Part shown: positions 7,106-12,710 of the stretch, one piece after another
Layout: the number at the start of each line of letters is the position of its first letter
Numbering within the stretch: position 1 is the first letter of the stretch
Assembly: GCA_029781465.1 (NCBI GenBank)
Contig: JAKOWQ010000044.1
Location: forward strand, 1 to 12,710
From: Pseudomonadota bacterium
Lineage (GTDB): Bacteria > Pseudomonadota > Alphaproteobacteria > Sphingomonadales > Sphingomonadaceae
DNA: 12,710 nt
Direction of reading: 5' to 3'
Notes under the pieces: model-generated
Told to the model about the DNA's origin: nothing
What the model saw: only the letters and a program-made list of their open reading frames with translations
Databases searched by the model: none
Program-made: the position numbers and the translations under genes

Positions 7106-8172
7106 CCCGCACGTCGCTGCGCAAATGGCTTCTGCGGCTGGCGATGGTCCTGGTCGCCGCGATCTTCACGATCATGGTGGTCAACCTCTGGTGGCTGGCT
7201 GATGCACCGCCGGGCTATGTCAAGCTGATCGCCCACCGCGGCGCCCATCAGCTGTTCGATCACAAGGGCCTTGGCCGAGACACCTGCACCGCCAGCCGGA
7301 TCGAAAAGCCCTACCACCTGTACCTTGAGAACACGCTGGCCTCGATCGATCAGGCCAAGCGGCTGGGCGCGCAGATGATCGAGGTGGATATCGCCCCGAC
7401 CGCCGATGGCCGGATCGCGCTGTTCCATGACTGGACGCTCGATTGCCGCACCAACGGTTCGGGCGAGGTGCGAAGCAAGACCCTGGCCGAGCTCAAGGCG
7501 CTCGACGCCGGCTATGGATACACCGCCGATGGCGGCAAGACCTTTCCCTTCCGCGGCAAGGGCGTGGGGCTGATCCCCAGCCTTGAAGAAGCCCTGCGGA
7601 TGGCGGGCGACAAGCCGCTGCTGTTCAACTTCAAGAGCAAGGATCCCGCCGAGGCCGATCTGCTGTTCGCCGCGTTGAAGGCCGCCGGGCGCGATTCGGT
7701 CAGGCTGGGCGACGGGTTCTACGGCGGCGCCGAGGCCGGACCGGTGGCGCGGATGCGCAGTCTCGTGCCCGGAGCCTGGGTGTTCAGCAAGGAGAGCGCG
7801 GCGGCCTGCACCAAGGCCTACGCGCTGAAAGGCTGGCTGACGATCACGCCCGATGAGTGCCGGGGCGGCACGCTGATAATCCCGCTTAACCGCCAGTGGG
7901 CCTTCGCCGGCTGGCCCAACCGGCTCCAGCAGCGCCTGGCAGCGGTAGGCGGGCGGGTGATCGTGATCGGGCCGCTTGATGGCGCGGGCGGCACCGGGCT
8001 CGATCTGCCCGAACAGCTTCGCGAGGTTCCCGCCAGCTTCACCGGCTATGTCTGGATCGAGGATATCTGGACGCTTGGCCCGGCGCTGCGCCCCGCGCTC
8101 AACAAGCGCAACCCGGTCGAGGAGGCCGAGACCGCCGCCGCCATCGCCGCGCGCAAGGCTGCCCGGGACTGA
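7102..8172 (+). CDS. Membrane-anchored glycerophosphodiester phosphodiesterase-family protein
   Basis: A 356-residue TIM-barrel phosphodiesterase of the GDPD family, which splits glycerophosphodiesters into glycerol-3-phosphate and an alcohol. A single N-terminal hydrophobic helix (residues 10-32) probably anchors the catalytic domain in the periplasm. The catalytic residues are H45-R46 (IAHRGAH), E76-N77 (ENTLAS), E94 and D96 (IEVDI) and H109 (LFHDWTLD). The gap between HRG and ENT is about 28 residues instead of the usual handful and contains DTCTASRI; together with LDCRTNG it marks a distinct subfamily with two conserved-looking cysteines (C62, C115) that could form a disulfide. It overlaps ribF by 4 bp and is followed by ileS after 49 bp. 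The true substrate is not established and could be a phospholipid head group or a related diester. Confidence 0.85.
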   Translation: MTRTSLRKWLLRLAMVLVAAIFTIMVVNLWWLADAPPGYVKLIAHRGAHQLFDHKGLGRDTCTASRIEKPYHLYLENTLASIDQAKRLGAQMIEVDIAPTADGRIALFHDWTLDCRTNGSGEVRSKTLAELKALDAGYGYTADGGKTFPFRGKGVGLIPSLEEALRMAGDKPLLFNFKSKDPAEADLLFAALKAAGRDSVRLGDGFYGGAEAGPVARMRSLVPGAWVFSKESAAACTKAYALKGWLTITPDECRGGTLIIPLNRQWAFAGWPNRLQQRLAAVGGRVIVIGPLDGAGGTGLDLPEQLREVPASFTGYVWIEDIWTLGPALRPALNKRNPVEEAETAAAIAARKAARD

Positions 8173-8221
8173 CCGTGGGGGACTGGCGCGGCCCCCGGCT
8201 TTGCTCTAACGGCGGCGCGTC

Positions 8222-11107
8222 ATGACCGAACAGCGCGACTACAGAGACACCGTCTTCCTGCCGAAGACCGATTTTCCGATGAAGGCCGGCCTGCCCCAGA
8301 AGGAGCCGGTGATTGCCGCGCGCTGGGAGGCCGAGAAGCTGTACGAACAGCTGCGCGATGCGCGCCGGGGACGTGAGACCTTCATGTACCATGACGGCCC
8401 GCCCTATGCGAACGGCGACATGCATATCGGTCACGCGCTGAACCACACGATCAAGGACATGGTCTGCCGCACGCAGAACCTGCTGGGCAGGAACGCCCCC
8501 TATGTTCCGGGCTGGGATTGCCACGGGCTGCCGATCGAATGGAAGGTCGAGGAGCAGTACCGCAAGGCCAAGAAGAACAAGGACGAAGTCCCGCTCCTCG
8601 AATTCCGCGCCGAATGCCGCGCCTATGCCCAGCACTGGGTCGATGTGCAGCGCCAGCAATTGAAGCGCCTGGGCGTGATGGCCGATTGGGACAATCCCTA
8701 CCTCACCATGCAGCCCGAGAGCGAGGCGACGATCGTGGCCGAGCTGCTCAAGTTCGCCACCTCTGGCCAGCTCTATCGCGGGGCCAAGCCGGTGATGTGG
8801 TCCCCGGTCGAAAAGACCGCGCTGGCCGAGGCCGAGGTTGAATACGAGGATATCACCTCGACCCAGATCGACGTGGCGTTCGAGATTGTCGAAAGCCCGA
8901 TCCCCGAACTGGTCGGCGCGCATGCGGTGATCTGGACCACCACGCCTTGGACGATCCCGGTGAACCAGGCTTTGGCTTATGGGCCGGAGGTTGAGTATGT
9001 TCTGCTTTCGGTCACGGCAGACACCATTGGAATTGGCGCGAGTGGCGACAGGCAGGTTAATGAAGTGCTGGCGGCAGCCGGACTTCCTTTCCACACCAAC
9101 CGAATTTCCAAGTTTCTCGTTGCGAAAGACTTGGCCACTTCCTTTGCTGATCGACTCAATAGAGCTGCGAAGGCGCTGGACTTCGGTGATGTCGGCGCGC
9201 CCTCGCTTCAAGAATATGTCGATCCAGATTCGGCCCTCGATGCTTCGATCAAAGGCTCGCAACTCGCCGGATCCATCGCCCGCCACCCGATGCACCATCT
9301 CGGCGGGTTCTTTGCCGAACCCCGCCCGCTGCTCCCCGGCGACTTCGTCACCACCGACAGCGGCACGGGCCTGGTCCACATGGCGCCCGATCACGGCGAG
9401 GACGATTTCGAGCTGTGCAAGGCGCATGGGCTGAACCCCAAGTTCGCGGTCGAGGGCGATGGCAAGTACCGTGAGGACTGGGGCTGGCTGGGCGGACAGG
9501 GATCGGTCATCAACCCCAAGTTCAACGCGCCCGACGGGCCGATCTGTGCGGACCTGCGCGAGGCCGGGGCGCTGCTCGCGGCCAGCGCCGATTACCAGCA
9601 CAGCTATCCGCACTCGTGGCGCTCGAAGGCCAAGGTGATCTACCGCTGCACGCCCCAATGGTTCGTGCCGATGGACAAGCCGCTAGCCGATGGCCGGACC
9701 CTGCGTGAAACCGCTCTGGCCGAGATCGAGCGCGTCGAGTTCACCCCGGACAAGGGCCGTAACCGGATCGGCTCGATGGTCGCGGGCCGTCCCGACTGGG
9801 TGCTCAGCCGCCAGCGCGCCTGGGGGGTGCCGATCACGCTGTTCGTCAACCGCAAGAGCGGCGAATACCTGGTCGACGAAGCGGTCAACGCCCGCATCGT
9901 CGCCGCGGTGAAGGAACAGGGCATCGACGCCTGGACGCCGGAAACCGCGCACTCCTTCCTGGGCGATGCCTACAACCCCGACGAGTGGGAAGCGGTCAGC
10001 GACATCCTCGACGTCTGGTTCGATTCGGGCACCAGCCACGCCTATGTGCTGGACAGCGGGCGCTGGCCCGACCTGTCGTGGCCGGCCGACATCTATGTCG
10101 AAGGCAGCGACCAGCATCGCGGCTGGTTCCAATCAAGCCTGCTGGAAAGCTGCGCGACACGCGGCCGCGCGCCCTATGACAAGATCCTGACCCACGGCTT
10201 CACCATGGACTCCAAGGGCATGAAAATGTCCAAGAGCCTGGGCAACACGGTCGATCCCAACAAGGTGATGGAAACCTATGGCGCGGATATCATCCGGCTG
10301 TGGGCGCTGTCGGTCGATTTCACCGAGGATCACCGGATCGGCGACGAGATCCTGAAGGGCGTCTCCGACCAGTACCGCAAGCTGCGCAACACTTTCCGCT
10401 ATCTGCTGGGCGCCCTGGATGGCTTCAGCGAGGCCGAGCGGGTTCCGGTCGATGCCATGCCCGAGCTGGAACGCTATGTGCTGGCGCTGCTGGCGAAGAT
10501 GGACGGCGTGCTGCGCGCGGCGGTCGAAACATTCGATTTCAACAGCTACGTCCGCGCGCTGAGCGATTTCTGCAACGAAGACCTCTCGGCCTTCTTCTTC
10601 GATATCCGCAAGGACTGCCTCTATTGCGACGCGCCCGGCGATCCCAAGCGGATGGCCTATCGCACCACGCTCGACATCCTGTTCCACGCGTTGGTCCGCT
10701 GGGCCGCGCCGGTGCTGGTGTTCACGGCGGAGGAAGTGTGGGGCACGCGCTATCCCGAATCGGGATCGGTGCATCTGCTGGAATGGCCTGAGGTGCCCGT
10801 GGTCGAGGTTGACATGGCGCGCTGGGAAGAACTGCGCGCGCTGCGCGGCCAGGTGCTTGAGGCGATCGAGCCGCTGCGCCGCGAGAAAGTGCTGGGCTCC
10901 GGGCTTGAGGCCGAAGTGGCCGTATCTGCCGATGCGCCCGAAGCCGATCTGGCCGAGCTGTTCATCACCGCGACAGTCACGCGCGGGCAAGGCATCGCCG
11001 TGAGCAAGACCTCCCACCACAAATGCGGCCGTTGCTGGCGCCACCTGCCCGAAGTGGCAGAGGATGGCGCGCTGTGTTCCCGCTGCGAAAGCGTGGTCGG
11101 CGCGTAA
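8222..11107 (+). CDS. ileS: Isoleucyl-tRNA synthetase
   Basis: A 961-residue class Ia synthetase that charges tRNA-Ile and edits misactivated valine. HIGH is at residues 68-71 (DMHIGHALNH) and KMSKS at 668-672. The editing (CP1) domain has WTTTPWTIP and GLVHMAPDHGEDDF with the conserved catalytic-region Asp. The C-terminal zinc knuckle uses C935, C938, C952 and C955 (CGRCW...CSRC). The GWDCHGLPIEW and DVWFDSG signatures are also present. It is slightly longer than the 938-residue E. coli enzyme; extra residues lie at about 262-345, in a stretch of unusual codon use (8969-9275). No good Shine-Dalgarno sequence precedes the ATG at 8222 and no clear terminator separates it from the GDPD gene. 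Its stop overlaps the lspA start (TAATG). Confidence 0.97.
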   Translation: MTEQRDYRDTVFLPKTDFPMKAGLPQKEPVIAARWEAEKLYEQLRDARRGRETFMYHDGPPYANGDMHIGHALNHTIKDMVCRTQNLLGRNAPYVPGWDCHGLPIEWKVEEQYRKAKKNKDEVPLLEFRAECRAYAQHWVDVQRQQLKRLGVMADWDNPYLTMQPESEATIVAELLKFATSGQLYRGAKPVMWSPVEKTALAEAEVEYEDITSTQIDVAFEIVESPIPELVGAHAVIWTTTPWTIPVNQALAYGPEVEYVLLSVTADTIGIGASGDRQVNEVLAAAGLPFHTNRISKFLVAKDLATSFADRLNRAAKALDFGDVGAPSLQEYVDPDSALDASIKGSQLAGSIARHPMHHLGGFFAEPRPLLPGDFVTTDSGTGLVHMAPDHGEDDFELCKAHGLNPKFAVEGDGKYREDWGWLGGQGSVINPKFNAPDGPICADLREAGALLAASADYQHSYPHSWRSKAKVIYRCTPQWFVPMDKPLADGRTLRETALAEIERVEFTPDKGRNRIGSMVAGRPDWVLSRQRAWGVPITLFVNRKSGEYLVDEAVNARIVAAVKEQGIDAWTPETAHSFLGDAYNPDEWEAVSDILDVWFDSGTSHAYVLDSGRWPDLSWPADIYVEGSDQHRGWFQSSLLESCATRGRAPYDKILTHGFTMDSKGMKMSKSLGNTVDPNKVMETYGADIIRLWALSVDFTEDHRIGDEILKGVSDQYRKLRNTFRYLLGALDGFSEAERVPVDAMPELERYVLALLAKMDGVLRAAVETFDFNSYVRALSDFCNEDLSAFFFDIRKDCLYCDAPGDPKRMAYRTTLDILFHALVRWAAPVLVFTAEEVWGTRYPESGSVHLLEWPEVPVVEVDMARWEELRALRGQVLEAIEPLRREKVLGSGLEAEVAVSADAPEADLAELFITATVTRGQGIAVSKTSHHKCGRCWRHLPEVAEDGALCSRCESVVGA
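8969..9275 (+). other. Compositionally atypical block inside the ileS editing-domain region
   Basis: From about codon 250 to 351 of ileS the codon use changes sharply. The 240 bases from 9001 to 9240 are about 55% G+C by hand count, against roughly 67-72% in the rows just downstream (9301-9420). Codons almost absent from the neighbouring genes occur here: AGA, CGA (twice), GGA, CCA, CTT, ATT, GTT, AAT. The frame stays open and the flanking editing motifs are intact. Compared with E. coli IleRS the encoded stretch is roughly 30-40 residues longer. This fits a recently acquired insertion or a recombined foreign block. Confidence 0.6.
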
Positions 11108-11634
11108 TGACCCCTGCCGCCGCCAACCGCACCAAGGGCCTGGCCCTGGCCGCGCTGGTCCTGATCGCGGACCAGTGGCTCAAGCACTATGTCACCCGCA
11201 CGCTTGGGCTCGATCTCGATGGCGAGCAGATCAAGCTGCTGCCGTTCTTCGATCTTACCCGCACTTCGAACTTCGGGGTCTCGCTGGGGATGTTCACTGC
11301 CCATTCGATGGAGATGCGCTGGGGGCTGATCGCGATGACCGCCGGAATTGCCGCGGCGGTGCTGGCCTGGCTGCTGCGCGAGGACAGGCTGGCCGACATC
11401 CTGCCGCTGGGCCTGGTGCTGGGCGGGGCGCTGGGCAATATCCGCGATCGCTGGCTATATGGCCATGTGATCGACTATGCCGATCTCCATTTCGGGGAAT
11501 GGCGCCCGTTCCTGGTCTTCAACCTGGCTGACGCGGCGATTACCGTGGGCGTCCTGATTATCCTTGCCCGATCCTTCCTTTCGCGCGAAAAGCGCGACGA
11601 CAGCCACGCGGGCGAACCCGCGACGGAGAATTGA
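11107..11634 (+). CDS. lspA: Prolipoprotein signal peptidase (signal peptidase II)
   Basis: A 175-residue inner-membrane aspartyl protease that cleaves the signal peptide of lipoproteins before the lipidated cysteine. Four hydrophobic segments are visible (about 11-28, 72-90, 97-110, 136-156). The catalytic aspartates are D114 in GNIRDR and D142 in FNLADA, almost the same positions as in E. coli LspA. ADQWLKHY near the N-terminus is also typical. The usual NxGAAFS region reads TSNFGVSLG here, a variant I associate with sphingomonads. Its ATG overlaps the ileS stop by one base (TAATG), the classical ileS-lspA coupling. The gene 4 bp downstream encodes a lipoprotein that should be an LspA substrate. 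Confidence 0.95.
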   Translation: MTPAAANRTKGLALAALVLIADQWLKHYVTRTLGLDLDGEQIKLLPFFDLTRTSNFGVSLGMFTAHSMEMRWGLIAMTAGIAAAVLAWLLREDRLADILPLGLVLGGALGNIRDRWLYGHVIDYADLHFGEWRPFLVFNLADAAITVGVLIILARSFLSREKRDDSHAGEPATEN

Positions 11635-11638
11635 TACC

Positions 11639-12049
11639 ATGCGTAAGTCTGCTGCCCTGATCGTTGTTGTCGCCGGATCGACCGTGCTTGCCGGTTGCGG
11701 CGGCGGCGGTCTGTTCAACCGCAAGCGGCCCGACGAATTTGCCGTGCAGCGCCAGGCCCCGCTGGTCGTGCCCCCCGATTTCGCGCTGGTGCCGCCGGCC
11801 CCGGGCGCGCCGCGTCCCGCCGAATCCAATGCCGCCGCGCAGGCGCAGGATGCCCTGTTCGGCCCGCCGCAGGCCCGCAGCGGGGTTGAGGGCGCGCTCG
11901 ATTCGCGCGCTGGACAGGCTGCGCCCTCGATCCGTTCGACCGTGGGCGATCCGGCTACCAACACCGTTGCAGAGGGCGCAGTGACCCGCGACATCATCGC
12001 CGCCCCCGAAGGCGACGGGCGTGAGGCGCAGGCGGGCGCCGGGAACTAG
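11639..12049 (+). CDS. DUF3035-type lipoprotein, BamF-like (RxxxDEF motif)
   Basis: A 136-residue lipoprotein: basic MRK, a hydrophobic stretch, then the lipobox LAGC with lipidation at Cys20, followed by a glycine linker. Just after it is R28-x-x-x-D32-E33-F34, the motif shared by BamC and the alphaproteobacterial BAM-complex lipoprotein BamF, then PLVVPPDFALVPP, the core of the DUF3035 family. The rest is Ala/Pro-rich and probably disordered. By family it should sit on the periplasmic face of the outer membrane and assist BamA/BamD in inserting beta-barrel proteins; this is inference from the motif. GGAG at 11625-11628 is 10 nt before the ATG. It follows lspA by 4 bp. Its TAG stop lies in a CTAG shared with the border of the inverted-repeat element downstream, but the C-terminus is not altered by it. 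Confidence 0.85.
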   Translation: MRKSAALIVVVAGSTVLAGCGGGGLFNRKRPDEFAVQRQAPLVVPPDFALVPPAPGAPRPAESNAAAQAQDALFGPPQARSGVEGALDSRAGQAAPSIRSTVGDPATNTVAEGAVTRDIIAAPEGDGREAQAGAGN

Positions 12050-12079
12050 GCCGTAAACTCATAAACGGCACCCTCGAGG
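12046..12079. repeat. Left terminal inverted repeat, including flanking CTAG
   Basis: These 34 bases match the reverse complement of 12282-12315 at 33 positions; the one mismatch is A12070 against C12291. The outermost CTAG (12046-12049) contains the stop codon of the lipoprotein gene and may be target-site duplication. The inner end is the 8-bp palindrome CCTCGAGG. Confidence 0.9.
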
Positions 12080-12174
12080 TTTGAGTCAAAATGGCTCAGT
12101 GCAAGGAGGGAAGGCGCAGGAAAATATCGATATTTCAAGCCTTCCCGACGCGGCAATGGGCCATTTTGAGCAAA
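12080..12174. repeat. Left internal stem-loop module of the element
   Basis: Three nested inverted pairs share roughly one centre: TTTG-TCAAAATGGC (12080-12083, 12086-12095) with GCCATTTTGA-CAAA (12160-12169, 12171-12174); GGGAAGGC (12108-12115) with GCCTTCCC (12139-12146); and the perfect 14-bp palindrome AAATATCGATATTT (12122-12135) near the tip. It would fold into a long interrupted hairpin or cruciform. Confidence 0.8.
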
Positions 12175-12186
12175 TCCCTGCGGGAC

Positions 12187-12280
12187 GCCGGAATGGCTTC
12201 CATCTCGGCCAAACCCGCCCTTGGAAAGGCAACCAGCCTTCCCGGCGGGCGGCTTCGCCCGATCTGTTCGCCATTCCGGC
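12187..12280. repeat. Right internal stem-loop module of the element
   Basis: A perfect 11-bp inverted pair GCCGGAATGGC (12187-12197) and GCCATTCCGGC (12270-12280) encloses smaller hairpins: AAGGC-AACCA-GCCTT (12226-12240) and GGGCG-GCTT-CGCCC (12247-12260). Confidence 0.75.
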
Positions 12281-12281
12281 G

Positions 12282-12315
12282 CCTCGAGGGCGCCGTTTAT
12301 GAGTTTACGGCCTAG
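12282..12315. repeat. Right terminal inverted repeat, including flanking CTAG
   Basis: This is the reverse-complement partner of 12046-12079 with one mismatch in 34. It starts with the palindrome CCTCGAGG and ends with CTAG at 12312-12315. Confidence 0.9.
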
Positions 12316-12343
12316 ATCCGGCTTCGGATTTGCGATTTGAACG

Positions 12344-12368
12344 GGGCTCGCCAGTGGCGGGCCCTTTT
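12344..12368 (+). terminator. Intrinsic terminator, probably of the lipoprotein operon
   Basis: GGGCTCGCC (12344-12352) pairs with GGCGGGCCC (12356-12364) across an AGT loop, with one G-U pair, and is followed by TTTTCATT on the + strand. It points towards the + strand genes although it now lies about 295 bp after the lipoprotein stop; without the inserted element the gap would be 28 nt. Its T-tract runs into the stop codon of the converging - strand gene. A small hairpin, ATCCG-GCTT-CGGAT (12316-12329), precedes it. Confidence 0.75.
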
Positions 12369-12710
12369 CATTGCAGCTCGGCGGACTGATCGGGGTCCCG
12401 GGCGGCGAGCAACTTGTCGATCTTGCGCCCGTCCATGTCGATCACTTCGAAGCGCCAGCCCTGATCGCGGAAATGCTCGCCCTCGTGCGGCAGCTTCTTG
12501 AGTACCGAGAGGGCAAATCCGGCGGCTGTGGCAAAGTCCCGCGTCTCGGGCAGATCGATCCCGAGCAGATCCGCCATGGCATCGGCGGGAAGCGCACCGG
12601 CGAGCAGCAGCGACCCGTCCTCGCGTTCGACCACCAGTGGATCGTCGCCCTCGTCCTGGTGGCTGGCGAACTGGCCGACGATCGCCGAAAGCAGGTCAGC
12701 CGGGGTCACC
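12368..12710 (-). CDS. C-terminal part of a CNNM/CorC (hemolysin-family) transporter protein, 5'-truncated
   Basis: The frame enters at the right window edge, so only about the last 113 residues are visible. VTPADLLSAIVGQF is the usual end of the second CBS domain in CNNM-type proteins (normally GxVTxxDLLExIVG). The CorC_HlyC / transporter-associated domain follows: an acidic linker, REDGSLLLAGALPADAMADLLGIDLPE, FATAAGFALSVLKKLPHEGEHF, then GWRFEVIDMDGRKIDKLL. These proteins (YtfL, CorB and TlyC relatives) have an N-terminal membrane domain and are linked to magnesium or cobalt export; the name hemolysin is historical. The GTG at 12709 is not the real start. It converges with the lipoprotein gene, with the terminator at 12344-12368 between them. 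Confidence 0.85.
   Translation of the reverse strand, partial: VTPADLLSAIVGQFASHQDEGDDPLVVEREDGSLLLAGALPADAMADLLGIDLPETRDFATAAGFALSVLKKLPHEGEHFRDQGWRFEVIDMDGRKIDKLLAARDPDQSAELQ

Larger units (their letters stand above)
12050..12311. mobile_element. MITE-like non-autonomous element (about 262 bp)
   Basis: The element is bounded by near-perfect inverted repeats beginning GGCCGTAAACTC at each outer end and is flanked on both sides by CTAG. CTAG is generally scarce in proteobacterial genomes and fits the YTAR target of IS5-group elements, so a 4-bp target-site duplication is plausible. Its interior carries no transposase; the short ORFs in it (up to about 74 codons) look like chance translations of hairpins. 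Two nested stem-loop modules fill it (12080-12174 and 12187-12280). These traits fit a miniature inverted-repeat transposable element moved in trans. It accounts for most of the gene-free 318 bp between the lipoprotein gene and the last gene. Copy number cannot be judged from one window. Confidence 0.75.

Noticed and set aside
8177..8196. GGGGG...CCCCC hairpin between the GDPD gene and ileS as a terminator or attenuator
   Set aside because: The stem is only 5 bp with a 10-nt loop and no U-tract, and no leader peptide or T-box features are present. It cannot be told from chance in GC-rich DNA.
8099..9658. A 519-codon open frame on the - strand
   Set aside because: It is antisense to the conserved GDPD and ileS genes and shows no recognisable domain.
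12081..12315. Two overlapping + strand ORFs of 73-74 codons and one - strand ORF of 62 codons in the last intergenic region
   Set aside because: They lie inside the inverted-repeat element, in different frames over the same hairpins, and one uses the terminal repeat for its stop. They are probably translations of repeat DNA, not genes.

Overview
The window looks like a chromosomal core-genome segment of a high-GC alphaproteobacterium, most likely of the order Sphingomonadales (Erythrobacter, Novosphingobium or Sphingomonas type). This placement rests on strong G/C preference at codon third positions, the protein sequences (IleRS, LspA, GpmA, cytochrome c1), an alphaproteobacterial DUF3035/BamF-type lipoprotein, and a DTCTA/LDCRT-type glycerophosphodiester phosphodiesterase. 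It is inference from remembered families; no search was run.

Layout. The left edge holds the 3' part of petC (cytochrome c1 of the bc1 complex). A hairpin terminator separates it from a convergent aqpZ (aquaporin). Two tail-to-tail tRNA genes follow, tRNA-Gly(UCC) on + and tRNA-Thr(GGU) on -, each with a candidate sigma70-type promoter. After a 47-residue basic protein of unknown function comes a long run of + strand genes packed end to end: gpmA, purE, purK, folA, a membrane-anchored M19 dipeptidase, ribF, a membrane-anchored GDPD-family phosphodiesterase, ileS, lspA and a small lipoprotein. Most junctions are ATGA, TGATG or TAATG overlaps or gaps of a few bases, so much of this is probably co-transcribed and translationally coupled. 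The last + strand gene is followed by a roughly 262-bp element with long inverted repeats, then a terminator, and then the C-terminal end of a CNNM/CorC-type (hemolysin-family) membrane protein on the - strand.

How the genes fit together. PurK and PurE are consecutive steps of purine synthesis. DHFR feeds one-carbon folates into purine and thymidylate synthesis. RibF makes FMN and FAD. GpmA is glycolytic. The ribF-ileS-lspA order matches the classical proteobacterial cluster, but a GDPD gene sits between ribF and ileS. LspA is the signal peptidase that processes lipoproteins, and the next gene encodes a lipoprotein carrying the RxxxDEF motif linked to the BAM outer-membrane assembly complex.

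Most interesting points. (1) A MITE-like element at 12050-12311 has near-perfect 34-bp inverted ends (33/34, counting the flanking CTAG), CTAG at both outer borders, nested internal hairpins and no transposase. It appears to have inserted exactly at the lipoprotein stop codon and pushed that gene's terminator about 266 bp away. (2) A stretch of about 300 bp inside the editing-domain region of ileS has much lower GC and rare codons (AGA, CGA, GGA, CCA) and encodes extra residues compared with the E. coli enzyme, suggesting a transferred or inserted block in an essential gene.
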